Source of the DNA: an uncultured Clostridia bacterium
GTDB taxonomy: Bacteria > Bacillota > Clostridia > TANB77 > CAG-508
Assembly: GCA_949280815.1 (NCBI GenBank)
Contig: CASDJM010000012.1
Location: forward strand, 1 to 39,696
Direction of reading: 5' to 3'
DNA: 39,696 bases
In this document: positions 28,752-37,440 of the stretch, in pieces
How the letters are laid out: the number at the start of each line of letters is the position of its first letter
Position numbering within the stretch: the first letter of the stretch is position 1
Translations under genes and position numbers: made by a program
The notes under the pieces: generated by a model
Databases searched by the model: none
Seen by the model: the letters and a program-made list of their open reading frames with translations, nothing else
What the model was told of the DNA's origin: nothing

Positions 28752-28805
28752 GGGCATAAAATCCAAAAAGCTGGGATTAAAATTTAACCTCCTAATTTTA
28801 TACCC
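28752..28805 (-). terminator. Possible terminator between tig and clpP
   Basis: GGGTATAAAAT and ATTTTATGCCC on the minus strand pair with one mismatch around a long loop and run into CTTTTATC. It may separate tig from clpP, or be a hairpin in the clpP leader. Confidence 0.45.
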
Positions 28806-28869
28806 CAACCTTTCTTCTTATGATTTGCCATATTTATTATAAAGTTTGTTATATTTTTATAACAACATT

Positions 28870-30156
28870 TTATTTTATTTTTGCATTTTCTACTAAGAAA
28901 TCAATTGCCTTTTCTGATGCTAATCCTTCTTTTAAATAATTTCTTACATTTTCATTTTTTAAGAATTCTTCATCATTTTCTTTTCCGTAATTCTTAGCCA
29001 TTTCCTTTAATTTTTCATCTATTTCTTCATCTGTTGCTTCTATCTTTTCAGCTTTGATAACCGCCTCTAAAGCCAATCTTGATTTAATTCCTTCTATTGC
29101 TTGAGGTTCATATTCTTTTCTCATTTCTTCTTCGGTTTTACCCATCATTTGAAGATATTGTTCTAATTTCAAACCTTGATATGATAATTTTTGCTCAATG
29201 TCTTTTAACATATTGTCAATTTCTGTTTCTACCATTCCAGATGGAATTTCTACTTTTGCACCTTCGCAAACCGCTCTCATAACAGCCTCTTGTGTTTCAT
29301 ATTTTGCCTTCTCATCATTTTGTTTTTGTTGTTTTTCTTTAATGCTTGCTTTTAATTCTTTTAAAGTATCAAATTCACTAACGTCTTTTGCAAATTCATC
29401 ATCTAATTCTGGTAATTCTTTTTTCTTAATTTCATGAAGTTTTACTTTGAATGTTGCATCTTTTCCAGCTAGCTCTTTTGAAAAATATTCATCTGGGAAT
29501 TTTACTTGGATATCTTTTTCTTCGTCAATTTTCATTCCAATCAGTTGATCTTCAAATCCTGGAATAAATGTATTGCTTCCAATTTCTAATTCATGACCTT
29601 CTGCTTTTCCACCATCAAATGCTTTTCCATCAGCAAAACCTTCAAAATCGATAGTTGCAATATCTCCACTTTCTACTGGTCTATCTTCGATTGAGATTAA
29701 TCTTGAATTGTGTTCTTGCATATGTCCTAATTCATGATTGATGTCTTCATCCGTTACATTATACTCAATTTTTTTGATTTCTATACCTTTATATTTTCCA
29801 AGTTTAACTTCTGGCTTAGTTTGCATGATTGCTGTAAAAATTAAATCTTTCCCTTTTTCAATTTGTGTTACCTCTATATCAGGTCTACTAACGATTTCTA
29901 GTTTATTTTCTTCTACTACTTCCTCTAATGCATCTTGTGCTACTTCATTAAAAGCATCTTCGTAGAATATTTCTTTTCCATAATATCTTTCTACAATTTG
30001 CATTGGTGCCTTTCCTTTTCTAAATCCTGGTATGTTAAAGTATTTTGCACTTTTAAAATATACTCTTTTGATTGCTTCATCAAATTTTTCAGCTTCTACT
30101 GTTATTTCTAATTTTACTTCATTTGCGTTTTTTGTTTTTTCTACTTTACAATTCAT
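28870..30156 (-). CDS. tig: Trigger factor
   Basis: A 428-residue ribosome-bound chaperone and peptidyl-prolyl isomerase. The ribosome-binding tail has the signature GFRKGKAP (about residues 41-48). The FKBP domain follows (DIATIDFEGFADGKAFDGGKA, SNTFIPGFEDQLIGM, KVKLHEI), then the helical chaperone arms to the end. The length is normal. The ATG at 30156 (MNCKVEKTKN) has AAAGGAT nine bases upstream; the TTG at 30165 is less likely. A near-consensus promoter lies at 30248-30275, divergent from rpmB. Confidence 0.96.
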   Translation of the reverse strand: MNCKVEKTKNANEVKLEITVEAEKFDEAIKRVYFKSAKYFNIPGFRKGKAPMQIVERYYGKEIFYEDAFNEVAQDALEEVVEENKLEIVSRPDIEVTQIEKGKDLIFTAIMQTKPEVKLGKYKGIEIKKIEYNVTDEDINHELGHMQEHNSRLISIEDRPVESGDIATIDFEGFADGKAFDGGKAEGHELEIGSNTFIPGFEDQLIGMKIDEEKDIQVKFPDEYFSKELAGKDATFKVKLHEIKKKELPELDDEFAKDVSEFDTLKELKASIKEKQQKQNDEKAKYETQEAVMRAVCEGAKVEIPSGMVETEIDNMLKDIEQKLSYQGLKLEQYLQMMGKTEEEMRKEYEPQAIEGIKSRLALEAVIKAEKIEATDEEIDEKLKEMAKNYGKENDEEFLKNENVRNYLKEGLASEKAIDFLVENAKIK

Positions 30157-30247
30157 ACTTTTCAATCCTTTCTTTTCTCAGTTGACTTATTACTCAGACA
30201 TGTTCTACCTTGATTATTGGTCTAAACTGAACTATAACAACTTATTC

Positions 30248-30275
30248 ATTATACCACATTTTTCCTATTTTGCAA
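30248..30275 (-). promoter_or_regulatory. Sigma-A promoter for tig
   Basis: On the minus strand TTGCAA (30275-30270), a 16-base spacer and TATAAT (30253-30248). Confidence 0.75.
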
Positions 30276-30303
30276 GGAATTTTTTATATTTTTCAAAAAA
30301 TAC

Positions 30304-30332
30304 TTGTTTTTTATAAAAATTTGTGTTAAACT
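30304..30332 (+). promoter_or_regulatory. Sigma-A promoter for rpmB
   Basis: TTGTTT (30304-30309), a 17-base spacer and TAAACT (30327-30332), about 48 bases before the rpmB start. Confidence 0.65.
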
Positions 30333-30379
30333 TGTTACTAGTCAATTTATTTAAGAAGATTTAGGAGGTGCAATTAAGA

Positions 30380-30577
30380 ATGGCAGTATGTGAAATTTGT
30401 CAAAAAACAGCAAGTCATGGAAATAAACTTAGTATCACTCGTTCTCATATTAGTAAGAGAGCTCCTCGTACTTGGAAACCTAATTTAAGAAGAGTAAAAG
30501 CTGAGGTTAATGGGCAAACTAAAAAAATATATGTATGTGCAAAATGTTTAAAAGATGGTAAAGTAAAAAGAGCTTAA
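30380..30577 (+). CDS. rpmB: 50S ribosomal protein L28
   Basis: A 65-residue ribosomal protein. It has the zinc-ribbon form, with C4 and C7 (CEIC) and a second pair in YVCAKCLK. The core SHISKRAPRTWKPNLRRVKA is typical. The ATG at 30380 (MAVCEIC) follows AGGAGGTG with a nine-base gap. It stands next to spoVM, as in Bacillus, and ends within its own terminator hairpin. Confidence 0.96.
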   Translation: MAVCEICQKTASHGNKLSITRSHISKRAPRTWKPNLRRVKAEVNGQTKKIYVCAKCLKDGKVKRA

Positions 30578-30590
30578 AGCTCTTTTTTTT
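30566..30590 (+). terminator. Terminator of rpmB, overlapping its stop codon
   Basis: AAAAGAGC, a five-base loop containing the TAA, and GCTCTTTT, followed by more T. The stem begins inside the last codons of rpmB. Confidence 0.85.
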
Positions 30591-30597
30591 GTTGTAT

Positions 30598-30638
30598 AAA
30601 AAATTGCTTTGCAATTTTTCGTGGACGAACAATTAAAC
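30598..30638. repeat. Dispersed intergenic repeat E, copy 2
   Basis: AAAAATTGC-TTT-GCAATTTTT hairpin followed by CGTGGACGAACAATTAAACG. It is the inverted counterpart of 6040-6081. Confidence 0.65.
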
Positions 30639-30708
30639 GTGGGCTGAACTTTACCTATTAAATTTTATAAAATATTAATCAGCCCACTATTGTTCTTTTT
30701 CATGGAGG

Positions 30709-30824
30709 ATGATTTTAGGGACAGAGGAAAAAATCATGATTACTATTATCATATATATCATATATGCATAAAAACTAAATCATCATGATTTTTTCCTCTG
30801 TCCCCAAAATCATCCCAAAAATCA
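30709..30824. repeat. Family C REP pair, inverted
   Basis: ATGATTTTAGGGACAGAGG with its arm (30709-30737) faces an inverted copy at 30785-30813, and a further CCCAAAAATCAT follows to 30824. The two are 47 bases apart, giving a 116-base near-perfect cruciform. It lies between rpmB and spoVM. Confidence 0.85.
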
Positions 30825-30851
30825 TCTTTCGTTTTAAATTCTATTCTTTCA

Positions 30852-30926
30852 CTAATCTTTAATCCCAAATATAAACTTAACAAATCCCCTTAAAAATTTA
30901 GGAACCTTTTTTACAACAACTGTCAT
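30852..30926 (-). CDS. spoVM: Stage V sporulation protein SpoVM
   Basis: A 24-residue amphipathic peptide, MTVVVKKVPKFLRGFVKFI plus FGIKD. The K-x-PKFL-x-G-x-[VI] core and the G-I/F-G end match SpoVM, which recognises the convex membrane of the forespore and recruits the SpoIVA coat base. AAAGGAGGGAG precedes the ATG at 30926. Its place next to rpmB is the same as in Bacillus subtilis. It is too short for most gene finders. Confidence 0.85.
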   Translation of the reverse strand: MTVVVKKVPKFLRGFVKFIFGIKD

Positions 30927-31023
30927 ATGTATCTCCCTCCTTTATTTTATTACAGAAAATTTCTCCGAATTCCTATAATATAAATGCTTTAATCATTCCA
31001 CCGTTGTTCTCATCAGATAATGG

Positions 31024-31173
31024 CTAACAAGCAAGCCACATAAAGCCGACGCAAATCACAACAACACCAATGATAAATAGCCAACCTGTTATTGGAAGCA
31101 ACAACACTAATAAAATCCCTAATCCTAACCCAATTAAGCAAATAGCCAAAGTCTTTCTAAATAATTTTATCAT
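31024..31173 (-). CDS. Small hydrophobic membrane protein
   Basis: A 49-residue protein made of one or two membrane helices (about residues 8-46), rich in Gly, Leu, Ile and Val, ending CVGFMWLAC. I do not recognise a named family. Similar small proteins occur in clostridial genomes near sporulation genes, but that is only recall. The ATG at 31173 has AATGGAGG ten bases upstream. It precedes spoVM on the same strand by about 100 bases. Confidence 0.5.
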   Translation of the reverse strand: MIKLFRKTLAICLIGLGLGILLVLLLPITGWLFIIGVVVICVGFMWLAC

Positions 31174-31324
31174 ACAATTATTACCTCCATTGTTTTTGTA
31201 TATTATATTAATTTTTTTCATTATTGGTTCCTTTTTATGTAAAATTATTAAACTATCTCCATTTTAATTTCAATAGTGCCAAGCTAGGATGTCATTGTAT
31301 CAACCCTAGAAGCACTGAGAACAA

Positions 31325-31353
31325 TTGACTAATTCCCTTTTATCCTGTAAAAT
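31325..31353 (+). promoter_or_regulatory. Sigma-A promoter for nth
   Basis: TTGACT (31325-31330), a 17-base spacer and TAAAAT (31348-31353), 20 bases before the nth start. Confidence 0.8.
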
Positions 31354-31372
31354 ACATACAGGAGATGATGTT

Positions 31373-32008
31373 ATGAAAAAACAAGATGCTGTTACACTAA
31401 TCAAATTATTAAAAGAAAGATATCCAGATGCCACTTGTAGTTTAGACTTTACTACTCCCTTTGAATTAGTTGTTGCTGTTATGCTTTCTGCCCAATGTAC
31501 AGATGAAAGAGTTAATCAAACCACACCCGCTCTTTTTTCACGTTGCAAAACCATTCAAGACTTTGCAGATATTGATGTTCATGAATTAGAAGAATTAATC
31601 CATCCCTGTGGATTTTATAAAAATAAAGCTAAAAATATTAAATTATGTGCCAAACAAGTCTTAGAAACCTTTCATGGAGAAGTTCCTCATACCATGGAAG
31701 AATTAACAAATTTAGCTGGTGTTGGTCGAAAAAGTGCCAATGTTATTTTATTAGAAGTTTTTGGTATTGCAGAAGGAATTGCAGTGGATACGCATGCTAA
31801 GAGAATATCTAATTTAATTGGATTATCAAAAGAAAAAGAACCTGAAAAGATTGAGCAAGATTTATTGAAAGTTTTTCCAAAAGAATATCTAAAAGACATT
31901 AATCATATTTTTGTATGGCATGGAAGAAATACTTGTGTAGCACGAAAACCCAAATGCGATATCTGCATTGTCAATGAACTTTGTAAATTCTATCATCAAT
32001 CAAAATAA
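31373..32008 (+). CDS. nth: Endonuclease III
   Basis: A 211-residue base-excision repair glycosylase/AP-lyase that removes oxidised pyrimidines. The helix-hairpin-helix has the catalytic Lys120 in LAGVGRKSANVI, and Asp139 in VDTHAKRI. The C-terminal 4Fe-4S cysteines are in CVARKPKCDICIVNELC. The N-terminal MLSAQCTDERVN is typical. The ATG at 31373 follows CAGGAGATG. It is a single-gene unit with its own promoter, one of few plus-strand genes. No in-frame CGG is seen. Confidence 0.96.
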   Translation: MKKQDAVTLIKLLKERYPDATCSLDFTTPFELVVAVMLSAQCTDERVNQTTPALFSRCKTIQDFADIDVHELEELIHPCGFYKNKAKNIKLCAKQVLETFHGEVPHTMEELTNLAGVGRKSANVILLEVFGIAEGIAVDTHAKRISNLIGLSKEKEPEKIEQDLLKVFPKEYLKDINHIFVWHGRNTCVARKPKCDICIVNELCKFYHQSK

Positions 32009-32014
32009 AATTTA

Positions 32015-32038
32015 TTAGTACTTATTTTAGCTGTGAAT
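32015..32038. repeat. Dispersed intergenic repeat F, copy 2
   Basis: 24 bases identical to 20361-20384. It starts seven bases after the nth stop, at the head of the 412-base gene-free stretch 32009-32420, which also holds repeat D and a promoter. Confidence 0.7.
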
Positions 32039-32267
32039 AGTCAATATTTTCTCAATTTTTCGGTTACCCTACATAACGCTAAGAAATATTTTATAGATTA
32101 CCTGATTTTATATACGTAAATACTATTAAATTAGTACTTATAGGATTTTGAAGTTAGGTTGATAGTAAAACGAGCCTTAAGTAAGTGCAATTGGAGTAAT
32201 TTACAAACTAATATATTGATTCTGGAAGTTGCGACACACAAGGTACAAAAAAATATCATATAGTAGG

Positions 32268-32307
32268 CTTTCTCACAAGAACAACAGATAACAAGGCTGA
32301 ACTGTAA
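32268..32307. repeat. Dispersed intergenic repeat D, copy 2
   Basis: The inverse of 5925-5964 with one mismatch, ending AAGGCTGAACTGTAAC. Confidence 0.75.
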
Positions 32308-32346
32308 CAAACAAAAGCTTCTAATAAAAAAATAACGAATATTCCA

Positions 32347-32375
32347 TTGACAAAAATGCAATAAAGATATATATT
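32347..32375 (+). promoter_or_regulatory. Sigma-A promoter for the bactofilin-like gene
   Basis: TTGACA (32347-32352), a 17-base spacer and TATATT (32370-32375), 45 bases before the start codon. Confidence 0.8.
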
Positions 32376-32420
32376 TTTTATAAATTTACATATAAAATAA
32401 AAATTTAGGAGGAATTTTAC

Positions 32421-33656
32421 ATGTTAAAAAACAAAAACAAAACCAAAATCAAAATAATTACTATTTTAACCGTAATTATTTTAGCCCTTACGCTTCCTAT
32501 TGTAAGAGCTGAAAATGAAACCAATGATGATGCAGAAAACCCAAATACAAAAACAGCTGAAAATGTTTCTGACGAAAACAATTCTAATGAAGCAACAGAA
32601 CCTACAAATTTTACTAATAACAATTCTGAAATGGATGTTTCTGACACAGATGCTGAAAATTTTAAAAGATCTGATATTTATCTAACTGGTGATAATGTTA
32701 CCATTGATTACATTATTGATGGAAACTTATTTGTATTCGCAAACCATGTTACCATTAACTCTCAAATTGGTGGTGATGCTCTTATCTGTGCTAATACTAT
32801 TACAATTGGAGACCAAGGATATGTATTCAGTAACTTATTTGCCTTTGCTAAAAACGTTACCATAGATGGTGTTGTTTATGATTTATATTCAGCATCTGAA
32901 AGTACCAACATTAATGGTTATGTTTATCGAGACATTCGAGTAGGTTCTAATACAGTTAATATTTCTGGTACGATTGGAAGAAATGCTTATATTGATTGTA
33001 CTAACCTTAATTTTGTACAAAATACTCATGATGATGAAACCCATGAAGATTCTCAAGGTATTATAAATGGTAATTTAAAATATTCAGCAAAACAAGAAGC
33101 TTCTATCCCAGAAGGAGCTGTTACAGGAGAAACAACTTTCGAAAAAGAAACATCTTTTGACGGTAATACCCTTCAAAATCAAATCATGTCTTTAGCAACT
33201 ATCCTTATTACTGTTGTTGTTATTTGGCTACTATGCTTATGGCTTGCACCAAAATTCTTAAAGAATAACTCTTCTTTATTAACAACGAAAAAAATCTTAC
33301 CTGTTATTGGATTTGGAATTTTAACACCAATCGCTAGTATTATAGTCGCTATTCTATTATTTATTTTAGGAGCAACTTCTAAATTGGCCTTATTATTAAT
33401 TATAACATTAGTTATTCTAATGATGATTAGTACTTATATCTTTATTATTGCAATTACTAATGCTATTTGTGAAAAGTTAAAAATTGAAAAGACTGGTCGT
33501 ACCTTTAGCATACTAGTAATGACTACTATTGTTTTATGGATTCTTAACTTGATTCCTTTTGTTAATTCTCTTGTTAGATTTATATCAACTGTTTTAGGAT
33601 TTGGAATTGTAGTTTCTAGCTTAGTTTTGAAAGATAAAACAAATGATATAGTATAA
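32421..33656 (+). CDS. Secreted/membrane bactofilin-like beta-helix protein
   Basis: A 411-residue protein. A signal peptide (residues 1-30, cleavage likely after VRA) is followed by an acidic Asn/Glu-rich linker to about 80. Residues about 85-230 are short repeated beta strands of the polymer-forming (bactofilin, DUF583-like) type, such as ITIGDQGYVFSNLFAFAKNV and VNISGTIGRNAYIDC. Four hydrophobic segments (about 250-400) form a C-terminal membrane domain. The beta-helix would lie outside the cell. Its role may be surface scaffolding; this is inference. The ATG at 32421 follows AGGAGG. It ends in a strong hairpin. Confidence 0.72.
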   Translation: MLKNKNKTKIKIITILTVIILALTLPIVRAENETNDDAENPNTKTAENVSDENNSNEATEPTNFTNNNSEMDVSDTDAENFKRSDIYLTGDNVTIDYIIDGNLFVFANHVTINSQIGGDALICANTITIGDQGYVFSNLFAFAKNVTIDGVVYDLYSASESTNINGYVYRDIRVGSNTVNISGTIGRNAYIDCTNLNFVQNTHDDETHEDSQGIINGNLKYSAKQEASIPEGAVTGETTFEKETSFDGNTLQNQIMSLATILITVVVIWLLCLWLAPKFLKNNSSLLTTKKILPVIGFGILTPIASIIVAILLFILGATSKLALLLIITLVILMMISTYIFIIAITNAICEKLKIEKTGRTFSILVMTTIVLWILNLIPFVNSLVRFISTVLGFGIVVSSLVLKDKTNDIV

Positions 33657-33694
33657 CATAATCTTTGCATCGCAATCGTTCAAAAATTTACGTG

Positions 33695-33728
33695 GTAATA
33701 CCTAGTATTGTGAAATACTAGGTATTAC
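33695..33728 (+). terminator. Terminator after the bactofilin-like gene
   Basis: GTAATACCTAGTATT and AATACTAGGTATTAC form a 15-pair perfect stem with a four-base loop. The T tract after it is weak. Confidence 0.65.
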
Positions 33729-33729
33729 T

Positions 33730-34308
33730 TCAAATATTAGCCTTTCAATATTTTTAAATCTAATTTGATATTATTTTCTCAGAAATTTTGTTAAAAATCT
33801 CCAAATCTTTGTATACCATTTCATATCTTTTATTTCTATTAAAGCTATTTCTTGTTTTTTCTCTGGATTATCTATTATTGTATTTTTATTATTTTTCCTA
33901 AAATATTATCTGGATAAAAGTAGGGGTAACTTTTGAAAACTCACATATAAATCAAGGCGTTATTTTAGACATTCCTCAAATCTAGTTCTTGTTTTAATTA
34001 TCTTCATTTCAAATACCATCCTTCTAAGGCAATTTTGCAACAAAAAAATACCATCCTTTTCAGAATGATATTTAATCATCTGTTCAATTTAATTCGAACA
34101 GATACGTCGTTGGTGCCTTAGCAAAGGACGTATGCGAAAAATACCTTGCACAAAAGTACCTTATTATCCGTTTCAAAATTAGTTATAGCAATAGTTTCAG
34201 AAAAGTGTATACCCACTTTTGAAATTTTTCACCCTAACCGTTATTTTTAATTTAACATAACTTTTTATATTTGGCAATACTTTTTGAAAAGAAATTTAAC
34301 ATATATTA
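33730..34308. other. Gene-free stretch with a possible gene remnant
   Basis: No complete gene is visible. On the minus strand around 33780-33900 a frame without a start ends IKDMKWYTKIWRFLTKF plus LRK before TAA, and may be the tail of a decayed gene. At 34083-34108 ATCTGTTC and GAACAGAT form a hairpin. This stretch separates the core region from the accessory block that follows. Confidence 0.35.
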
Positions 34309-34647
34309 TTATTTCCATATTCTGTCACAATTTTTTATTTCTTTTTCTTTAAATGCTTTAAAAATATCTACATTATTCATATTAGCTATACTAAGCAAAT
34401 ATATAAAACAATCAGCTAATTCCTCTTCAACATTTGTATTGTATTCTTTTGCTATATCTAAATGTCCATTTGTATTTTTTCTTATTGCTTTAGCAAGTTC
34501 TCCTAATTCTTCTAAAAACAACATCATTTCTCTTTCAATCGTAACTCCATCAAATTTTCTAGCTTTTTTCATATCTTTTATGTATTTTTGAACTTCTGCA
34601 ATAGAACTTTTTTCATTTAATAATTCTAATTTTTCCTTTAATTCCAT
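34309..34647 (-). CDS. MazG-like nucleotide pyrophosphohydrolase
   Basis: A 112-residue all-alpha NTP pyrophosphatase of the MazG-like type. The metal-binding helices contain LFLEELGELAKAIRK (E-x2-E) and VEEELADCFIYLL (E-x2-D), the two signature motifs. Such small versions hydrolyse (d)NTPs, often damaged or excess ones, and are frequent on phages and mobile elements. The ATG at 34647 follows TAGGAG. It follows the NUDIX gene by nine bases, so the two nucleotide-cleaning enzymes are probably co-transcribed. Confidence 0.85.
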   Translation of the reverse strand: MELKEKLELLNEKSSIAEVQKYIKDMKKARKFDGVTIEREMMLFLEELGELAKAIRKNTNGHLDIAKEYNTNVEEELADCFIYLLSIANMNNVDIFKAFKEKEIKNCDRIWK

Positions 34648-34656
34648 ATCTAACTC

Positions 34657-35163
34657 CTACAATTGTATTTCTTCTTTAAGAAATTTACTAACAAATTCCC
34701 ATCTATGTTTTATAAACTTACCACTATTTACTAAATCGTTAATTTCTGTCCAAGTTGCCCATTTTACATCTGAAACTTCATCTTCTTGAAATTTCATTTT
34801 ATATATATCATAATCACATCTTAAAATATATGTGTCAATCCAAACATTTCCTGTTTTAAACTTTGTAATCAATTTTAAATTATCAGCATTAATATCAATA
34901 TTTAATTCTTCTTTTGCTTCTCTAACAATAGTATTTATCGACTTTTCTCCTAATATAACAGAACCACCAGTCATAGCCCATACATTAGGTTCTAGCTTTT
35001 TTTGTTTTGCTCTTTTTTGAATTAGTATCTTATTATCACTATTTATTATCCATACATCTGCTCCTAAATGATATAAACCTCTATCAAAAACTTTTTGATC
35101 ATATTTTTTCATTATTTCGCCTGTTGGATTTCCATTGTCATCTAGTACTTCCCATAGTTCCAT
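34657..35163 (-). CDS. NUDIX hydrolase, isopentenyl-diphosphate isomerase-like
   Basis: A 168-residue NUDIX protein starting MELWEVLDDNGNPTGE, as in Idi-like NUDIX enzymes. The box is GGSVILGEKSINTIVREAKEELNIDI (residues 66-91), with the full REAKEEL. The substrate is not known. The ATG at 35163 has GGAGG ten bases upstream, so it can be made alone. There is no stop codon between it and the +1 frame of dinD just upstream, so it can also form the C-terminal half of a DinD-NUDIX protein (see dinD). The MazG gene follows. Confidence 0.85.
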   Translation of the reverse strand: MELWEVLDDNGNPTGEIMKKYDQKVFDRGLYHLGADVWIINSDNKILIQKRAKQKKLEPNVWAMTGGSVILGEKSINTIVREAKEELNIDINADNLKLITKFKTGNVWIDTYILRCDYDIYKMKFQEDEVSDVKWATWTEINDLVNSGKFIKHRWEFVSKFLKEEIQL

Positions 35164-36028
35164 AGCATTATTGCCTCCATTTATATTTTTCATTTCAACC
35201 TTTTTCAAATTTCTTTTATTTTCTTTTTCTAGCTGTTTCAAACTTTTCTTAGGTGTTGGTAACTCTTCTGGCATAGTCCCGACCAGCTTCTTTAATTGCT
35301 TTTCTAACAATTTTCCCAATTTTATTATGTGTGTTACAAGCCTCTTTTTCTGTTTGAATATTATCTTTTTTCAATCTTTGTTCTGTTTGAGAAATTCTAA
35401 ATAAATTAGCTATAAGTTCATCACTTCCCATATTGTCTAAAATATCTTCTCTATATCTTAATCCTTTTCTTTTTGCAATGTCATCAGCTGTTTCTCCATT
35501 GTATAAACCTTTATACCCAGCATTATGAAATTTATCAAAATTTCTAACTCCTGCATTTTTAGCAGTTTGATTAAGTGAATAATTGCCTTTTTTAGTTAAG
35601 TTTCTTTGGTAAAATCTTTTTTCATCTTCTGTTAATTCGCTATATTCTTTTTCACTAATTTCTTGCTTTCTAGTTTGAATTGCAAAATATGTTTGTGCAA
35701 GAGCAATAACTTTTTTTCTAGTATCGCCGTTTTGTGCTATTAAATAGCAAGCATAACGAGTTAATTTATAATCTCTAATGTTTTTTGTTGCACCTTTAGG
35801 CATTTTTATCGTTTTGTCGACGTCGACAAAATGTTCAAAAACAGTAATATCACTATTTTTACAAGATTCCTTTGCTTTGTTTATTACATTTTCAAATTTT
35901 CGCCATTCTTTATAATTTAAAACTGATTGTAATTCTCTAGCATACCAAAATTCAATTCCATTTTCGTCAATATGCTTTATATCTTCGAAAGTCTTATTAT
36001 AATTTTCTTTATTATCTAGTTCGTTCAT
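35164..36028 (-). CDS. dinD: DinD-like DNA-damage-inducible protein, needing +1 shift at CGG
   Basis: DinD-like proteins inhibit RecA-driven strand exchange in Escherichia coli. The N-terminal BRO-like part (residues 1-100, GIEFWYARELQSVLNYKEW) and the central AQTYFAIQTRKQE and YRED-NMGSDELIANLFR blocks match the family. CGG codon 250 (35281-35279) lies in IKEAG-CGG. Skipping the C gives GTMPEELPTPKKSLKQLE, the known DinD ending. The 0-frame ends nine codons later at 35249 with an unrelated tail. After the shift the frame has no stop until the NUDIX end at 34657, so the full product would be a 456-residue DinD-NUDIX fusion. The ATG at 36028 follows a GGAG. Confidence 0.85.
35279..35281 (-). 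other. CGG +1 frameshift site in dinD (codon 250)
   Basis: The 0-frame reads GCT GGT CGG GAC TAT GCC. Dropping the C gives GGT GGG ACT ATG CCA, G-G-T-M-P, as in known DinD. Confidence 0.88.
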
Positions 36029-36064
36029 TTGAAATCATCTCCATTTCTTACTATTTGGCATTTT

Positions 36065-36089
36065 ATTACAATTTCAAATGAATTGTAAT
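36065..36089. promoter_or_regulatory. Palindrome upstream of dinD
   Basis: ATTACAATT and AATTGTAAT, a perfect nine-base dyad with a seven-base centre, between the HAD stop and the dinD start. It could terminate the HAD transcript or be an operator. It does not look like the clostridial LexA box. Confidence 0.45.
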
Positions 36090-36108
36090 ATATTTGCGAA
36101 AATTCGTT

Positions 36109-36726
36109 TTATATTTTTATGTTAAATTCTAATAATAATTTTTTGACATCATCTGCTTTATTTGGAATAATTCTTCTACCTTTTATTCCAATTCTATTTG
36201 CTGTTTCATAATTCTTTCCCGAATCATCATCATCTATAAATAAGCACTCCTCTGCATTTAAATTATATCTATCTAAAAGTAATTTATATACTTTTTCATC
36301 TGGCTTTTTTATATGTTCTTGTGCTGATATTACAATTCCTGTACATAATCCAAAAAATTCATCATTTTTAAAATATTCATATGTTTGATTAGCCATATTA
36401 GATAAAACAAATAAGTCGTATCCATTGTTTTTTAATATTTTTGCTATTTCTACAATATCTCTATTTATAGGTTGTTTTTTATACCACTCATGTAAAAAGT
36501 CTTGTGTCAATGTTTCATATTTAAATTGATTTCTTTTATTTATTATTTCTATTGCTTTATCATTAGTAATATCTCCTAGATCCATTAAAGTCCATTCTGG
36601 AGCATGAAATATTTCATCATATATATATTTTATCTCTTCTTCTTTTTGGGTAAAATTATTAATTATTTTATTTTGATTGTAATTTATAATTACATTTCCT
36701 AAATCAAAAATTATATTTTTTATCAT
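36109..36726 (-). CDS. HAD-superfamily hydrolase, subfamily IA-like
   Basis: A 205-residue HAD phosphatase of the YihX-like type. Motif I is FDLGNVIINYN (Asp8, with Gly-Asn in place of the second Asp region), motif II LSNMAN, the Lys in HIKKPDEKVY, and motif IV in FIDDDDSGKN. The helical cap lies at about 20-90. The substrate is unknown. The ATG at 36726 follows AAAGGAA. It lies 19 bases after the YdcF-like gene in the accessory block. Confidence 0.85.
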   Translation of the reverse strand: MIKNIIFDLGNVIINYNQNKIINNFTQKEEEIKYIYDEIFHAPEWTLMDLGDITNDKAIEIINKRNQFKYETLTQDFLHEWYKKQPINRDIVEIAKILKNNGYDLFVLSNMANQTYEYFKNDEFFGLCTGIVISAQEHIKKPDEKVYKLLLDRYNLNAEECLFIDDDDSGKNYETANRIGIKGRRIIPNKADDVKKLLLEFNIKI

Positions 36727-36745
36727 TTTCTTTTCCTTTCACAAT

Positions 36746-37435
36746 TTATAAAACTTTATTTAATTTAATTTCAATATCTTTCTTATTTCCCTCATCTTGT
36801 GTATCTTTCAAAACAAATTTGTCATATCCTCTTTTCACTAAGATTTCATAAGCATTCCATACTTCTTGTGGAATTTCCATCTTTATTTGCCATCCTTTTT
36901 CGTAAAATAATTTCATCCTTTGAACATCTCCAACCAAAACATCTATCCATTCATTACTATTCCTTTTATAATATTCTTCACAACTAATGTTTTCTGAATG
37001 AACTATAACATCATACTCTGGCATTATCTTCTTAAATGCTGCATAAGCTCTCTTTTCATCATATGGTTTACACACAACTATACATGATTTTATATTTAAT
37101 TTTTCTTTTTCTATTAATTTTTTTGAAAATCTAAAATTATCTCCTGTATTTGTTGACTCTTTTTCCAAATATATTTTTTCTCTTGGAACTCCTTTTTTTA
37201 TTGCAATTTCAGCAAACTTTTCTGCTTCTGTTTCGTTCCACAGTTTGTATGTAATTTTTCCTAAACCACCAGAAAATATTATTTTATTAGCATACTCTTT
37301 TAGATATAATTCTGATGCAATATTAGCAACATTTGTGTCCTTTGTTCCTAATCCTATAATACAATCAGCTTTTTTTAGTTCATGATTCATTTTCATATAA
37401 TCCCATAGAACTTGAATAAACTTTATATCTTTCAT
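36746..37435 (-). CDS. YdcF-like (DUF218) protein
   Basis: A 229-residue protein of the YdcF/ElyC-like DUF218 family. CIIGLGTKDTNVANIASEL, the IIFSGGLG strand, the EKESTNTGDNFRFSKKL block (N-T-x-x-N) and IVVCKPYDEKRAYAAFKKI match the family. YdcF binds SAM and ElyC acts in envelope synthesis, but the reaction of this group is not settled. No membrane segment is present, so it is cytosolic. The ATG at 37435 has AAAGGAA. Its ribosome site overlaps the end of the NUDIX gene at 37441, so these are coupled. Confidence 0.8.
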   Translation of the reverse strand: MKDIKFIQVLWDYMKMNHELKKADCIIGLGTKDTNVANIASELYLKEYANKIIFSGGLGKITYKLWNETEAEKFAEIAIKKGVPREKIYLEKESTNTGDNFRFSKKLIEKEKLNIKSCIVVCKPYDEKRAYAAFKKIMPEYDVIVHSENISCEEYYKRNSNEWIDVLVGDVQRMKLFYEKGWQIKMEIPQEVWNAYEILVKRGYDKFVLKDTQDEGNKKDIEIKLNKVL

Positions 37436-37440
37436 AAATT

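Noticed and set aside
36029..36108. LexA box for dinD
   Set aside because: Only an ATTACAATT dyad is present; no GAAC-N4-GTTC-type site was seen near the start.
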